Source: Ephemerocybe angulata (lineage: Eukaryota; Basidiomycota; Agaricomycetes; Agaricales; Psathyrellaceae). From it: a DNA stretch of 64,000 nt. This document shows, piece after piece, positions 47,601 to 57,514 of the stretch (the stretch's first letter is position 1; each line of letters starts with the position of its first letter). The stretch spans positions 620,001-684,000 of the forward strand of contig JAACJK010000059.1 of assembly GCA_013368325.1 (NCBI GenBank), read 5' to 3'. The translations under genes were made by a program, and so were the position numbers. The notes below the pieces were generated by a model. It saw nothing but the letters and a program-made list of their open reading frames with translations. It ran no database searches and was not told the origin of the DNA.

Positions 47601-49214
47601 ATCAATGACCTCTCGATCGTAGCTCCTCGGATAAGGGACATCCCGCCTGGCGTATGGGTGGTGCCGCTTTCCAAGACTAACCGTGCCATCCGAGAGAATG
47701 ACTCCAGCTCCCTTTTGAATAAACTGAGCGTTCCGAGCATGGATATTGCGCCTCAGCTCCTCCAAAATTGTGCGGTCGGCTGTTGAGAACTTTGGGTTCT
47801 TCTGCTTCGTGCTCAATTCAGATTTGTGCCGGGAAGAGGGACTAGGTGATGGTTGCAAGGGTATTGCTCCACTGTTTTCGCTGTTGGGTATCGAAGGGGT
47901 ATTCGAGATGATTGATGCTGGGGTATGGGACGGTGGATGGAGAACGGTGTTGGAGTTATTGTTGGAGACAGCCTGTGATGAGTTCACCCGGGATGAGGTT
48001 CTGGAAGATTGACCATTAGCGCTGGTACGGGCTTTCGAGATCTTGCTTCCCGTGCTGCGACGACGTCGTAGGTTGAAGTCTGCCATTTTGTTGGATGATA
48101 CAGAACCCCGGTTCTGCAAAGACAAAACTAAATCAACTGCTTCTCGTTGTGCCAGGTTGCACTCATCCTCTTGACTTACACTCGCAGTACCGTTTCGCGT
48201 TGAGGCGCTCGCGCCATTGAGGACGGGAACTGGGGGAGCAGGGTACAGTTCCCACGGCATTACCTCCTCCAACTGTGCCTTTGACATCGTCATTGAGTGA
48301 CGCTGCTGGGCAGGCTTCGCCTTCTTTGGCAGTTCTTCAGGCATCGGAGGTGTCTGGAGCTCCCATGGCGTAACTTCCTCAGTAGGTCCAGTCAGTGTCG
48401 ACACCCGGTGAACCTGGAGAGAAGAATTGCTGATGAGAGATGGGGGCTTCGAGTGTGGAGGTGCGAGAGCGCTGGCTCGAGGCGACGAGGGCCCAGTCAT
48501 ACTGCCAAGGTTCTCGACATTTGACGGGGCTCTGGGCTCTTGGTACACCTCCCAAGGAGTCACTTCCTCGATAGGGCCTGTCGGTTTTGTGAACTGCAAA
48601 GTCCGGGGCGATGGTGCTGAAGGAGTAGCTGGTAGCACTCCCCCAGATGTCGTAGAAGGAGGCTTGGGTAAATGAAAGCTCGTTGGATCCGGGAAAAGCT
48701 CCCAGGGCGTAACCTCATCGACCGGACCCGTTGACATTCCGTTCATTCCAATTGACGAGGCCTTTGACCTTACTGAAGGGGCGCCTGATCTCGTACGGGA
48801 CCTATCGCGAGAGATAGGCAAGTCTTGCACCTCCCAAGGCGTGACGTCTTCCTTCGCGCTCGATGAGGTTCCTGGACGGCTCCCTGGGCGACTTCCTGGG
48901 CGACTTCCTGGACGACTCGCACTGGGAATAGGGGCGGGCTGTTGCGTTGGGTACACGGAGGTGGGTCGAGCAGGATTCCGGGGTGGGCGTTGGGGTGGTA
49001 TTTCTGGGATAGGAGATGTGGAGCGTTCTGGAATTCTCATATAGTTTGAGGCTCTTTTCCGCAAGGGTAGCGAAGGATGTGAGGAGTTGGGGGAGGTTGG
49101 TTGACTCGCTACCGTCGATATCGAGTCCGAGGACGGGGTGCGGTGAGCCCAAGGTCGCTGGACGGGGCCAGACGATGTTTGTCGCTGGTCGAGTACAACA
49201 TCACCCGAGACCAT
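44610..49214 (-). CDS. Large SAM-dependent methyltransferase with VTPWE repeats
   Basis: Predicted class I methyltransferase of about 1,150 residues. The N-terminal 540-residue exon (49214-47595) is disordered, with SRPGSRPGSRPGSRPG and five copies of a Glu/Asp-Glu-Val-(T/M)-Pro-Trp-Glu motif. The methyltransferase follows in small exons: CESLTWHVFEEPPLKV, VLDIGCGTGTWILNCARTWR (motif I, SAM binding, spread over three exons), ETQFVGLDIVPLHPDLQQVG, YASRITWVQANFLEGLPFPN, DEFDFVHIKRIALGVPEDKW and VSRVMKPGAAFEMLEEDLFF. These match the fungal UMTA-type family closely. The C-terminal half is Ser-rich with LLEYIYEETLSSRFINTSPL and TLNIDLRTLNLHLAMRAKEI, probably an extra domain seen only in basidiomycetes. 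Stop region ends GAYPSAS. Substrate unknown. Several tiny exons make this gene prone to misannotation. Confidence 0.8.
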
Positions 49215-50171
49215 GGTAGTGTGGGTAGAACGAAAGTAAGAGTAGATTGGATAGGAGCTAAACGGAGTCCGGGGACTAGGCGGTCGTATGATCGGTAGTA
49301 GGCTGTCGGATGTGATAGTTCGTCGACGCCGTCGGTGACTAGGCTATGGGCTGGACGATGGCAACGACAGGCTTGGAACGATGGTCATCGCTTGAAAGAC
49401 GTCTCCTTGTGAAAAAAGCAGATAATTGAGAAATGCCCCATCACCAGCTCTTCTGGGCTTCGCAGGAACCGATCACGATTTGCCTCCTTTCGGCAACTTT
49501 AAATCCCGCCTCCCAGGCGACAGCTCTTGTGCCTACCGCAGCAACTGCTTTATCTCACCAGCATAGCTGTCTTATCCGCTCAGTCTTATCTCGGACTCCA
49601 ACATTTTCTATTGCCCGGTATGATATGTCAGTGTAGTCAACATCAAGGCCGCAGCTCAAGCGCAAGGAGCCTATACATAGCACATACCATTCAATTAAGC
49701 TCCAAGCTCGAGATAAGGTCCAAGGATCAACATATCTTCATTCATTGCCAGTCGCCACCGAGCTGGCATCTAGGAGTAGCCTCTCCGGGTCCACCGCAGC
49801 TGGCAGTGTGGCTGAAGAGTCCAATTTTCTCAATGCTTGACCCCAAGTATCCCAGAATAGCCATGGTTCACCGGCACCCTCCAACATACAAATATCAAGG
49901 CAAATCGTTCGGGTGCATCGATTTGTACTACAATAATCCTGAAAACAACAACAACAATATTGCGACAATGGGGAAGATATAAACCAACACGTTCAATTGC
50001 AGGGGGTGGGAGGGAGGAATCACAAAACAAGAGATATCATTGCAAAACAGACAGAAGAAAGATGACAAAAACGGTGACAGGGTCGATTGAAAGTTCGTTG
50101 AAATGGCGAAGGGGTACGTGTAAGCCAAACTTAAGCAGAGCAATTGGGGATAAAAAACGAGCGAGCCATGG
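49215..50171. other. Intergenic region upstream of the methyltransferase
   Basis: About 960 bases between two leftward genes; it holds the methyltransferase promoter and the 3' flank of the zinc-finger gene. Short frames here lack domains. No repeats noticed. Confidence 0.5.
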
Positions 50172-52976
50172 TTATCGCTTGGAATCACAGACTTCGCACT
50201 TCTCCGTTGCAGACGCAGGGTTCGAGCACATGCAGGTTGAACACGTCCAGCTTGCACCGTTCGTAGACGGGGCTTTCATCCCAGCCGCCGCCCAGTTGAA
50301 AGTAGCTGGTGGTGCAGCCGGTGCAGCGTTGGGGCGAGGGGCCTCACACACGGTGCATTTATCCTTGGCCGAATCGGGCTGGGAAAGCATGCACGTTGAA
50401 CACGTCCAATCCTTCCCGGAGGAAGGAGCAGGGGCTTTGAGCCCAGCAGCCGACCAGTCGAAGGTGGTGGGCGGGGCGGCTGGCGCAGCGTTAGGACGAG
50501 GAGCCTCGCATACCGTGCATTTGTCTTTCGCGGAATCCGGTTGAGAAAGCATGCACGTTGAGCAGGTCCAATCTTTCCCAGAGGAAGCGGTAGGCGCCTT
50601 GAGACCTGCCGCCGACCAGTCGAACGACTTTGTGGGGGCTGAGCCTCCGGAAGGCACGGTACTTGGACCGGAGTTGGAGGGTTTACTGAAGTCGTACGTG
50701 GGTAGGGAGGCAGCAGGCTTCGATTTAGCGACTTCCCGTTCCTTGGAGTAGGTTGCCGAGGACGTCGATGGGAAGGAGAACGTGTAGTTGGGAAGACTAC
50801 TGGGTGTCTTCTCAAGCGCGCGCGTTTTTGGATCGGCTGGAACACCATTCGAGCTGGGTTTTCTGTCTGCCTTGATGACTTCCTTTGGCTGAGAGGAAGA
50901 GATCGTAGGCGCAGAAAACAGGGACGACGTTGAGGGGGCAGGGGGCAGGTTGGAGAAAGTAGACGTAAATGTTGGTGGGGGAGGGGCGCTCATTTCACTG
51001 TCTCCGTCAGATTTCTGGTCTGACGAAGGCGAGGAAGGAGCAGAGCTTCCTTCTGGCTGGTAGCTGAACCTCAGGTTACTTGGACGAGAAGGTGCCGTCG
51101 TTGTCTTCGGTGCATTGAATGTCAGCCGATTGGTGGAGGGGACAGGAGCTGGAGCAAGTGCAACAGGAGGGGCAGGTGCCGAGCTGCTCCCAAAGATTGA
51201 GGCAGACGGTGCTTTACCAGAGCCCGTCCCATTCGTCATCTGGATGTCCTTCTTCTGTTCCTGTGGGGTAGGGGCAGTGAGAGCTTTCGCCTTCTTGCCA
51301 ACTCTAGCTGACTCGTATTCATCCTCATCATCCTCGTCAATCGTACGCGCCGAGAACGAAGGTTGGCCCCTAAGCGTGGAACCGGATGGTTCAGGAGAGG
51401 GTGACTTCTGCAGCTGAGGTGGGGGTCGAGAACGCTTGCTACCCTAAATAGACGGTCAATTTTGGCATTCGCTTAGGTGCACATCCTATGCGTACCTTAG
51501 GAAGAGTGGCTTCGACAAACGCCTGAGATGGGATATCCTTAATTTGCTCCTCAGTTAACGGTTCCGGCGACTTTTCAGATCCTTTGCCGTTCACCGAAAC
51601 AGGTGGCTTCGCGACAGGCTTTCTTCGCGCAGATCTACGGGGTGGCATGACTTTGGCAGTGGGATTGGCTGTTTGGTACGGGTTGCTGAGATCCGGTTTC
51701 TTCTTCGGCGTCACTTTCTTAACAATCTCTTCAAGCTCAAGAGCAGTTTCAGTTTGCCTATTCGGGGGTGGAGACGATTGAGCACGCTCAGACTGGCTAA
51801 AGTCTTCCTGCGAATTCGTCGGGCTGCGTGACCAAGCTTGTCGTAAGGGTGACGGCTGCGAAGGAGCGGTGGGTTTGAGGGGTGTGCGCAGCCTGGAGGG
51901 GGTCGCTTGGATAGTAAGTTTTGGTGCGCTGGGTCCATTGTTTCGAGGCGTCTGTGGGCTAGGCAAGGGTAGCTTTGAACTTGAAGGGGCGCCGGGAGTT
52001 GGTGGTGACGCATTGTCGTCAACCTTTCTCCGTTTCATATCACCATTCGCCTTCGGTTTCTCTGGGGTTATTTGAGAAGAACCAAACGCCGGGGATGCAT
52101 AACGGTTGCGCCTGGGCGCCTTTCTGGCACTTCCCGCACCTTCCCAGCGGTATACGCCGTTCGGGTTCTTGGTGAGGGTTCTCCTGACATGAGTGTCCTT
52201 GGAAGACGTCGTCTGTGGTGTCGTAGAGCGGCTCGAGGGTACGCTTTGAAACCGGAATGGTTCTGGCTTGTTAACTGAAGGGCCATTAGCAAAGAATGAA
52301 AGAAGAGGATATCAGGACGCACAAATCTCTGATTTCTTCAAAATCGAAATCATCCCCTCGACTTCTATGGCACTCAGCGGCCTCCCTCCACTACTCTCTA
52401 GTGACTGGGAAACCAACTTCTCCCTCGGGTCAGCTGAACGAATCAACCTTGACAACGTTTGGGCCTCGTCGAACTTCAATGAGGTTCCTACAGCGTCGGT
52501 CAAGAAGTCGATGACATTTTCCAATGTTGCCGCTGCACTTGGACCGGCGCTTGGTGCGGGGCGCTTTGGTGAGACTGTCCTGGACGGCGACTGAGGAGGG
52601 TCGGATACAATCGTGTCGAGAGATGATTGGAAGGTCGAGTGTGAAGCTTCCCCGCGAGATGAGTCTTCTTCCGGTGACGCAGTGCGGGAGGGCTGTAGAC
52701 AGCACAGGTGAGAATGGGATGTCGTGCTTGAGTGCGGCCTGCATACCTGGCGTTGAGGGTGTTCTGCGAACTCGTCCTCGACTGGCAGACCAAATACGCG
52801 TCTGCGAATCGGTTCGATAAGTTTCCTCAGGCTCCACCCCTAGAAATGAATCGAAATCAGAACAAGACAACAGGAACGTGTTTGTCGGGGCTTACCGAAG
52901 ACTGCGGCCTTGCATAGGGCGACGAGTGGGCCTTTCGCGCGAAGGAACGGTTGTCTGTGTGTCTTTGCGCGCTCAT
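50172..52976 (-). CDS. RanBP2-type zinc-finger protein, nuclear-basket nucleoporin-like (Nup153/Nup124-like)
   Basis: Start MSAQRHTDNRSFARKAHSSP (ATG 52974-52976), then SSGWSLRKLIEPIRRRVFGL, an amphipathic stretch as in membrane-binding basket nucleoporins, and VEGMISILKKSEICA. The middle is disordered, Ser/Pro/Lys-rich, with a nuclear localisation-like RRSARRKPVAK and an NP...YQTANPTAK segment. The C-terminal third ends in three RanBP2-type fingers of the form W-x-C-x2-C-x10-C-x2-C: DWTCSTCMLSQPDSAKDKCT twice, and SWTCSTCMCSNPASATEKCE, separated by FDWSAAGLKAP spacers. Scattered single FG-like units (IFGSSSAP, AFGSSQI) fit a pore protein. Known family: Nup153 binds RanGDP through such fingers. 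The assignment is by architecture, not by a conserved core, so other nuclear zinc-finger proteins are possible. Confidence 0.65.
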
Positions 52977-53171
52977 GTGTGCTCCCGACGGTGGGAGAGT
53001 CGATGGGGGAAGGTAGTGGTCAAAGAACAAGAACAACGACCTCTAGAAATTGATGTTGGGCCCAGCCCTGTCCGACAAGTTCCCACTTTTTGCCTTAGGG
53101 CCGGCAGGTCACGTGGTGTGGTCATCGTCAACAACCGCGGCGGCGACGGCAGTTCTTCGACAACGACCACA
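52977..53171. promoter_or_regulatory. Compact bidirectional promoter
   Basis: Only 195 bases lie between the start of the nucleoporin-like gene (52976, leftward) and of the complex I subunit (53172, rightward). Both genes must start transcription from within or next to this segment. No TATA box is evident. Confidence 0.6.
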
Positions 53172-53852
53172 ATGCCCATCAAGGAGGTTGAGACTCCCTA
53201 CCCCCGTATCGACGCCGACCCCCATTTCACCAGGGTCGTCCGCTACTTCAGACCGGCCGACTATGCGCTCTGGGCTGGCACCACCGCAGCCTTCCCAGCT
53301 GCACTCTACTTCTGGGGTACGTCCTCAGGTCCCCAGGTATCCCTACACGACCTGACCCCACTGGTGCCCTTGTAGAGATGGCAGACCCTGTCAAGAAGGC
53401 CGCGTCTATGAGGGCTTCGCTGAGGATGGGAGGATTCCTGGGAGCCATTGGCGGGTTCTTGTTGGCCTATCAGCAGTCGAGTGGTACGGTATTGCATCTT
53501 CTCTACGCGTGGGGCGTTACTTACCGTGTCTAGTGCGCTTCTGGGGATGGGCTGAGAATGACCGTGAAGTCGAGAGAGACTTCAAGGAACTCAGCCAAAG
53601 AGCGAAGGAAGGAAAGCCGCTATACGGAACGTCAAACCAGCCGGAATGGGTCCAGCAAGCAGCCGCTGCCAACTCGACTTTCTCCCAGCTCAAATTTTGT
53701 GCGTAGTAATACTTTACACCTCTTGGAGTGAACTAACCGGCGCGGTGTCTTCAGCCGCTATCCCCATGTTCAACTTTGTGAACCACAACCACCACGGAAC
53801 CGACCCCGCCAAGTATGGCGTTCAGGCCAAAGAGACTTCCAACGAGTCATAG
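53172..53852 (+). CDS. Mitochondrial complex I accessory subunit, NUXM/21 kDa family
   Basis: Fungal-type accessory subunit of NADH:ubiquinone oxidoreductase, in the inner membrane. Exon 1 is 53172-53316; introns follow near 53317-53375, 53487-53532 and 53701-53754. Spliced product: MPIKEVETPYPRIDADPHFT, RVVRYFRPADYALWAGTTAA, FPAALYFWEMADPVKKAASM (first membrane span crosses the intron), RMGGFLGAIGGFLLAYQQSS (second span), RFWGWAENDREVERDFKELS and IPMFNFVNHNHHG near the end. The opening TPYPxIDxDPHFxRVVRYxRPxDY is characteristic of the N. crassa 20.9 kDa / Yarrowia NUXM subunit. About 170 residues, usual size. Confidence 0.85.
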
Positions 53853-54060
53853 ATGGAATAGTACATAGGTTCCAGAATCCAGATTTATTCCCGCCTATCG
53901 TCCTCCGATATCCTTTCAACCTCAAGAGTGCACAGGCGTTCCCTTTGCTGCCTGCACTCGCATCCTCCGAATCATCCGAGGGTTTAGCTTCGACCAGCTG
54001 AAATGTTCTCTGCAGGTAATGCTCAACCATCTCGAACGCCCGGGAGAAAACTGTGAAGAC

Positions 54061-55391
54061 CTACGGAGGTGGACCCGGAAAGAGAGGTCTTCGCCAGAGA
54101 CTCGTGAGGTTGGCGGCTAAACCCAAATCATACAACCGCTCGTTTCCATCAGGGGAGAATACGGTGACCCGGTCCTCCACCAGCTCGTCCCCCGATGTTG
54201 TTGCTTGATTGGGTATACATACCAGGTCAGACCTCCTTTGACTGCTGATTCCAAGGCCCTCAAAAGTCGTAGACCCTCTGAGGGCCGTTGCTGCTGTCAT
54301 CACCCCAAGGCCCTAACCTCTGGTTTAAAAAGGTCCTGTGCTCGATGTCGGGTATGAATAGACTTACCGCCGCGAAAGCTGAGAACAACAAAAAGAAGAA
54401 AATAACAGCCACAATCCTAAAGTGTGGCTCTTCTATCATCTGTCCGGGGTAGGTCGGGGCATCTGGAGTACGGTCGCTTTGGATGAGCCAGAACCCCAGA
54501 ATGGCACCAATGATCCAGCGGCCTGGTGGTCCAGCGATGACGAACCATGAGCCTGGCCAGTCCCACCAGTATTTCTGGGTGAGCGTGTTTTGCTGCGATA
54601 CCATTATTGCAGTCTTCACGTGAGATGGGAGGATGTAGCCCGTCGGAGCGACGGCCAGGATGAATGCAAGCGCGAACGTCGTCAAGAGTAATAAAAACGC
54701 TTTCAGTCGAGGAAGTGTAACGCAGTTCCCAATCTACGAGTCGCGGGCATGAGATCTTTGTACTGGTGGACACCTAGATTGAATAAAACGTACCCAAGGA
54801 CAATGGTGGTCAAACTCGAGGCGACAAACACCGCAGGTTGAGCAGTGGTGGGATCGAGGAGGAGCCCAGGTTGCGCTGCAGTTGTCCTTGTTGCACACTC
54901 GTAATCCGCCATCCTTGTCAAAGCAAGGGTACGGCTCAACGAGATCCTCCCTATTTGGCAAAGGGTAGTTCCGCACGGACTGTGTACGCCGGTTCGAACA
55001 GAGGTAGATGTAGAGCCCCACAGAAGCGGCAATTAATGTGTTGACAACAGCGAGGTAGATCACTGGCATAGTGGCCAAGTTGAGTAAAGGCACGACATAA
55101 CAGAATGATGATCCGAAAGTACTTACAACCGAAGGTTTGTCGACCATGGAATAGGATAAGCCATTCCCCTGAGCACACGTTAGCGGCCTCGAGCAGCTTA
55201 AGGGCGAATGTTTAAACATAACCGGCTTACATCCAATATGAACGGCTGAAGTGTACCAACCGACGCTAAGGTAGACGAACACGGTCATTACACACCCAAG
55301 GAAAAGGCAAGATAGTGGGGGTTGAATACCTGGCCAGGATCAGGACAAAGCCCTGGATGAACCCTTCAACGACACGCCACGTCCGCGACAT
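54061..55391 (-). CDS. DHHC-type protein S-acyltransferase (palmitoyltransferase)
   Basis: Integral membrane enzyme attaching palmitate to cysteines of substrate proteins. The Cys-rich catalytic domain reads [20 protein letters not shown] then [14 protein letters not shown], joined across an intron to [13 protein letters not shown]; Asp-His-His-Cys is the active site. Membrane spans: [54 protein letters not shown] and [20 protein letters not shown]. The final intron (about 54321-54375) is set because it restores the family TTxE motif, GSTTFEGLG, and the ending [20 protein letters not shown], like the DLG motif of Pfa3-type enzymes. Start is uncertain: ATG 55391 gives [14 protein letters not shown]; a hydrophobic frame upstream (55480-55610) could belong to a longer N-terminus but lacks a clean ATG. 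Confidence 0.85.
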
Positions 55392-55693
55392 GGATGGACT
55401 GCGATGAAAAGGGGTATGTCCTGTCAATATGGTACCAGAGTACGAAGAGAACGGGGCTTATTCCCATTCAGCGGGCGTCCTCCTCACCTTCTTGCAGGCA
55501 ACTGGTGGTAAGTTGGATAAAGCCTGAAGGGGCTTTCTCAATCCCAAATTAGCGCCCAGGACTGCCACCATCAAACCGCACAGCGAGAAACCGATGATCA
55601 CCCAGCGCGCGCAACACAGCCAACACCTGAGCACTTAAGCAGCTAAGCTACCTTGGATAACACACCTAACCTCTAACCTCATCTCCCACTACC
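55392..55693. promoter_or_regulatory. Divergent region between DHHC and phosphatase genes
   Basis: About 300 bases between outward-facing starts. It includes a leftward hydrophobic frame (reading CCARWVIIGFSLCGLMVAVL, about 55552-55612) that might be an extra first exon of the DHHC gene. Confidence 0.4.
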
Positions 55694-56395
55694 ATGTCAC
55701 TTCTCGCAGCGATCGCAAAGGCCAGGACGTCCCTTACCCCGGGAGCACAGAACGGAAGGCTCTGGAACCGCACGGCCGACGAAATCGTTCCCCGGCTCTA
55801 CCTCTCTGACCTCTGGACGGCTTGCAACCCCGAGAAGATGGAGGAGCTCGGAATAACACACGTTATATCCGTCATTGAACACCGCCCAGCTCTCCCCGAC
55901 TCAGTTCCTATCCAACGACGGCTACAGGTATTCCTCGCGGACCGAGGAGACGCGAACATACTTGTGCACTTGGGCGAAACCACCAAGTTTATCGCTGACG
56001 CGTTGGCAGAAAACGAGACGAACAAGGTTCTGGTGAGGACTACTATGATACATGGTAAATAACTGGAAACCAACGCCTTTCTGTTCCAGGTTCACTGCCA
56101 ACAGGGTATTAGTCGCAGTGCGACGGTCGTTTGTGCCTACATCTGCGCAACGGAAGGGATGGAGGGAGATGATGCTATTGAATACGCCCAGGCCCGTCGG
56201 AGCATCGTTTGCCCAAACCTGGGGTTCCGGTTGCAGCTCACAGAGTTCTCGAGGCCCTTTGCGAAGGAGAAGCGGAAACCCAAAACGGCGGTCGTTAGTA
56301 CCAACATTGCTACAAGGATACGAAGCTTGTTCCCCGACAAGGCTGTCAAAACAACAGTTGTGTCGGAGGAGGTGGTCGTGTCGAGCTCTTCATAG
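55694..56395 (+). CDS. Dual-specificity protein phosphatase
   Basis: Removes phosphate from Ser/Thr and Tyr residues. Two exons, 55694-56032 and 56090-56395. Start MSLLAAIAKARTSLTPGAQN, then the DSP fold: DEIVPRLYLSDLWTACNPEK, MEELGITHVISVIEH, and across the intron the catalytic loop VHCQQGISRSATVVCAYICA (His-Cys-x5-Arg-Ser). The general acid region ADRGDANILVHLGETTKFIA and AIEYAQARRSIVCPNLGFRL (the ARRxxxxPNxGFxxQL helix of DSPs) complete the domain. The C-terminal tail is basic, then Val/Ser-rich (VVSEEVVVSSSS). About 214 residues, small for a MAPK phosphatase and without a kinase-interaction motif; target unknown. Confidence 0.9.
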
Positions 56396-56464
56396 ACTTT
56401 GCTTTGTTGTATCCAGACTGTTACTTGGAGAGTGTCGAGAACAGAACCGCATTGGTTGTTTTGC

Positions 56465-57319
56465 TTATAGGTCAGGGTTGAGATCGAGATCGAAGTCAAG
56501 GAGACCACCACTTGGAGGAGGTGCTCTGAACTCGTGCATATACGGATTGTGACCAGGCGCGTGTGATGCTTTTTCTGAAACTGGGGATGGGATAGGCGCT
56601 TCGAAAACAAGATGGGTCAGTTGTTGGTGCGGTCCAAGAGAAGGCGGACTCACCTGGTGCAACAGAATGCGTTTCCCCAAGGTTGCCCAGAGGCGCCTCT
56701 GCATTGAGTCTTCCTCGCCGCATCTTCTCTTCGTTTGGAAATGGAGGAAAGAAGAGAGGTGGTGGTGGTTGTCCCGGAAGACTCAAGTCTGGCATGTTTG
56801 GAGGGGCGGACGAGAACGCGCTGAGACTCTGAGCATATGCAAGTAACTCGGGATATGGGATAGCAGCTGCGCAAAACGAATCGTGGTTAACGCCTATGAA
56901 TGCAGTTAACGTGGGTCATACGCACCTTTCTTTGCCTCTTCCATTGCCTTGATTCTCTCCTCCCCTTCTTCAATGATCTCCTGCAACTCCTTGTTTCCGG
57001 TAGCCAACTCGCCGCAGATCTCTCTCCATCGCCCTTCCAAGTCAAATAGCTCTTGCTCGAGAGATTCAATCCTCCTTTGCTTGATCTGGTGAACATGCGC
57101 AAGATTGACGGCCGATGCGAGAGCTTTGTCACAGTCGAGAAACGCGGACAGGGGTGGAGCCTGAGGCGGTTTCGTTTGTGGTGGCGACAACGATAGAAAC
57201 AGAGTATGCGCAAGAGCTTGGAGTTCTGTTAATGGCTCCAACAAGATCGAGGTCATAGAATGAGAATCATCTTCATCCTGAATCCTGGAACTTGGGGGAG
57301 GAGGTGCTGGTTGGGACAT
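56465..57319 (-). CDS. MED4: Mediator complex subunit MED4
   Basis: Middle-module subunit of Mediator, bridging transcription activators and RNA polymerase II. Start MSQPAPPPPSSRIQDEDDSH (ATG 57317-57319; another in-frame ATG at 57331). Coiled-coil region: MTSILLEPLTELQALAHTLF, ALASAVNLAHVHQIKQRRIE, LEQELFDLEGRWREICGELA and LQEIIEEGEERIKAMEEAKK, then after an intron AIPYPELLAYAQSLSAFSSA, the short LLxYAxxxSxxTSAPP-like signature that identifies MED4. The rest is a Pro-rich tail (LPGQPPPPLFFPPFPNEEKM) and ends DFDLDLNPDL. Three or four exons. It is tail-to-tail with the phosphatase gene (69 bases between). Confidence 0.82.
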
Positions 57320-57514
57320 TGTCTTCAACAACCTTCACAACGCTCAAGCGCCGGTGAATGATGAAACGCGTTGTTTGGCCACAGCCCCCGATCCAAGCCT
57401 GATCTCGACGCCGTTTCCGTCATGGAACACCATAACGGCGACGTCTACTATCCTCAACGTGTCCCCAAACACCGAGCCCCAGGCTCTCATTATACCAACA
57501 TATGAACCTTTGAA
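57320..57514. promoter_or_regulatory. Compact divergent region between MED4 and CLC genes
   Basis: 195 bases between outward-facing starts at 57319 and 57515, probably a bidirectional promoter. No clear element recognised. Confidence 0.5.

Noticed and set aside
49960..50544. Rightward frame of 194 codons with internal repeats
   Set aside because: Shadow of the three zinc-finger repeats on the opposite strand; the repetitive look comes from the finger duplication.
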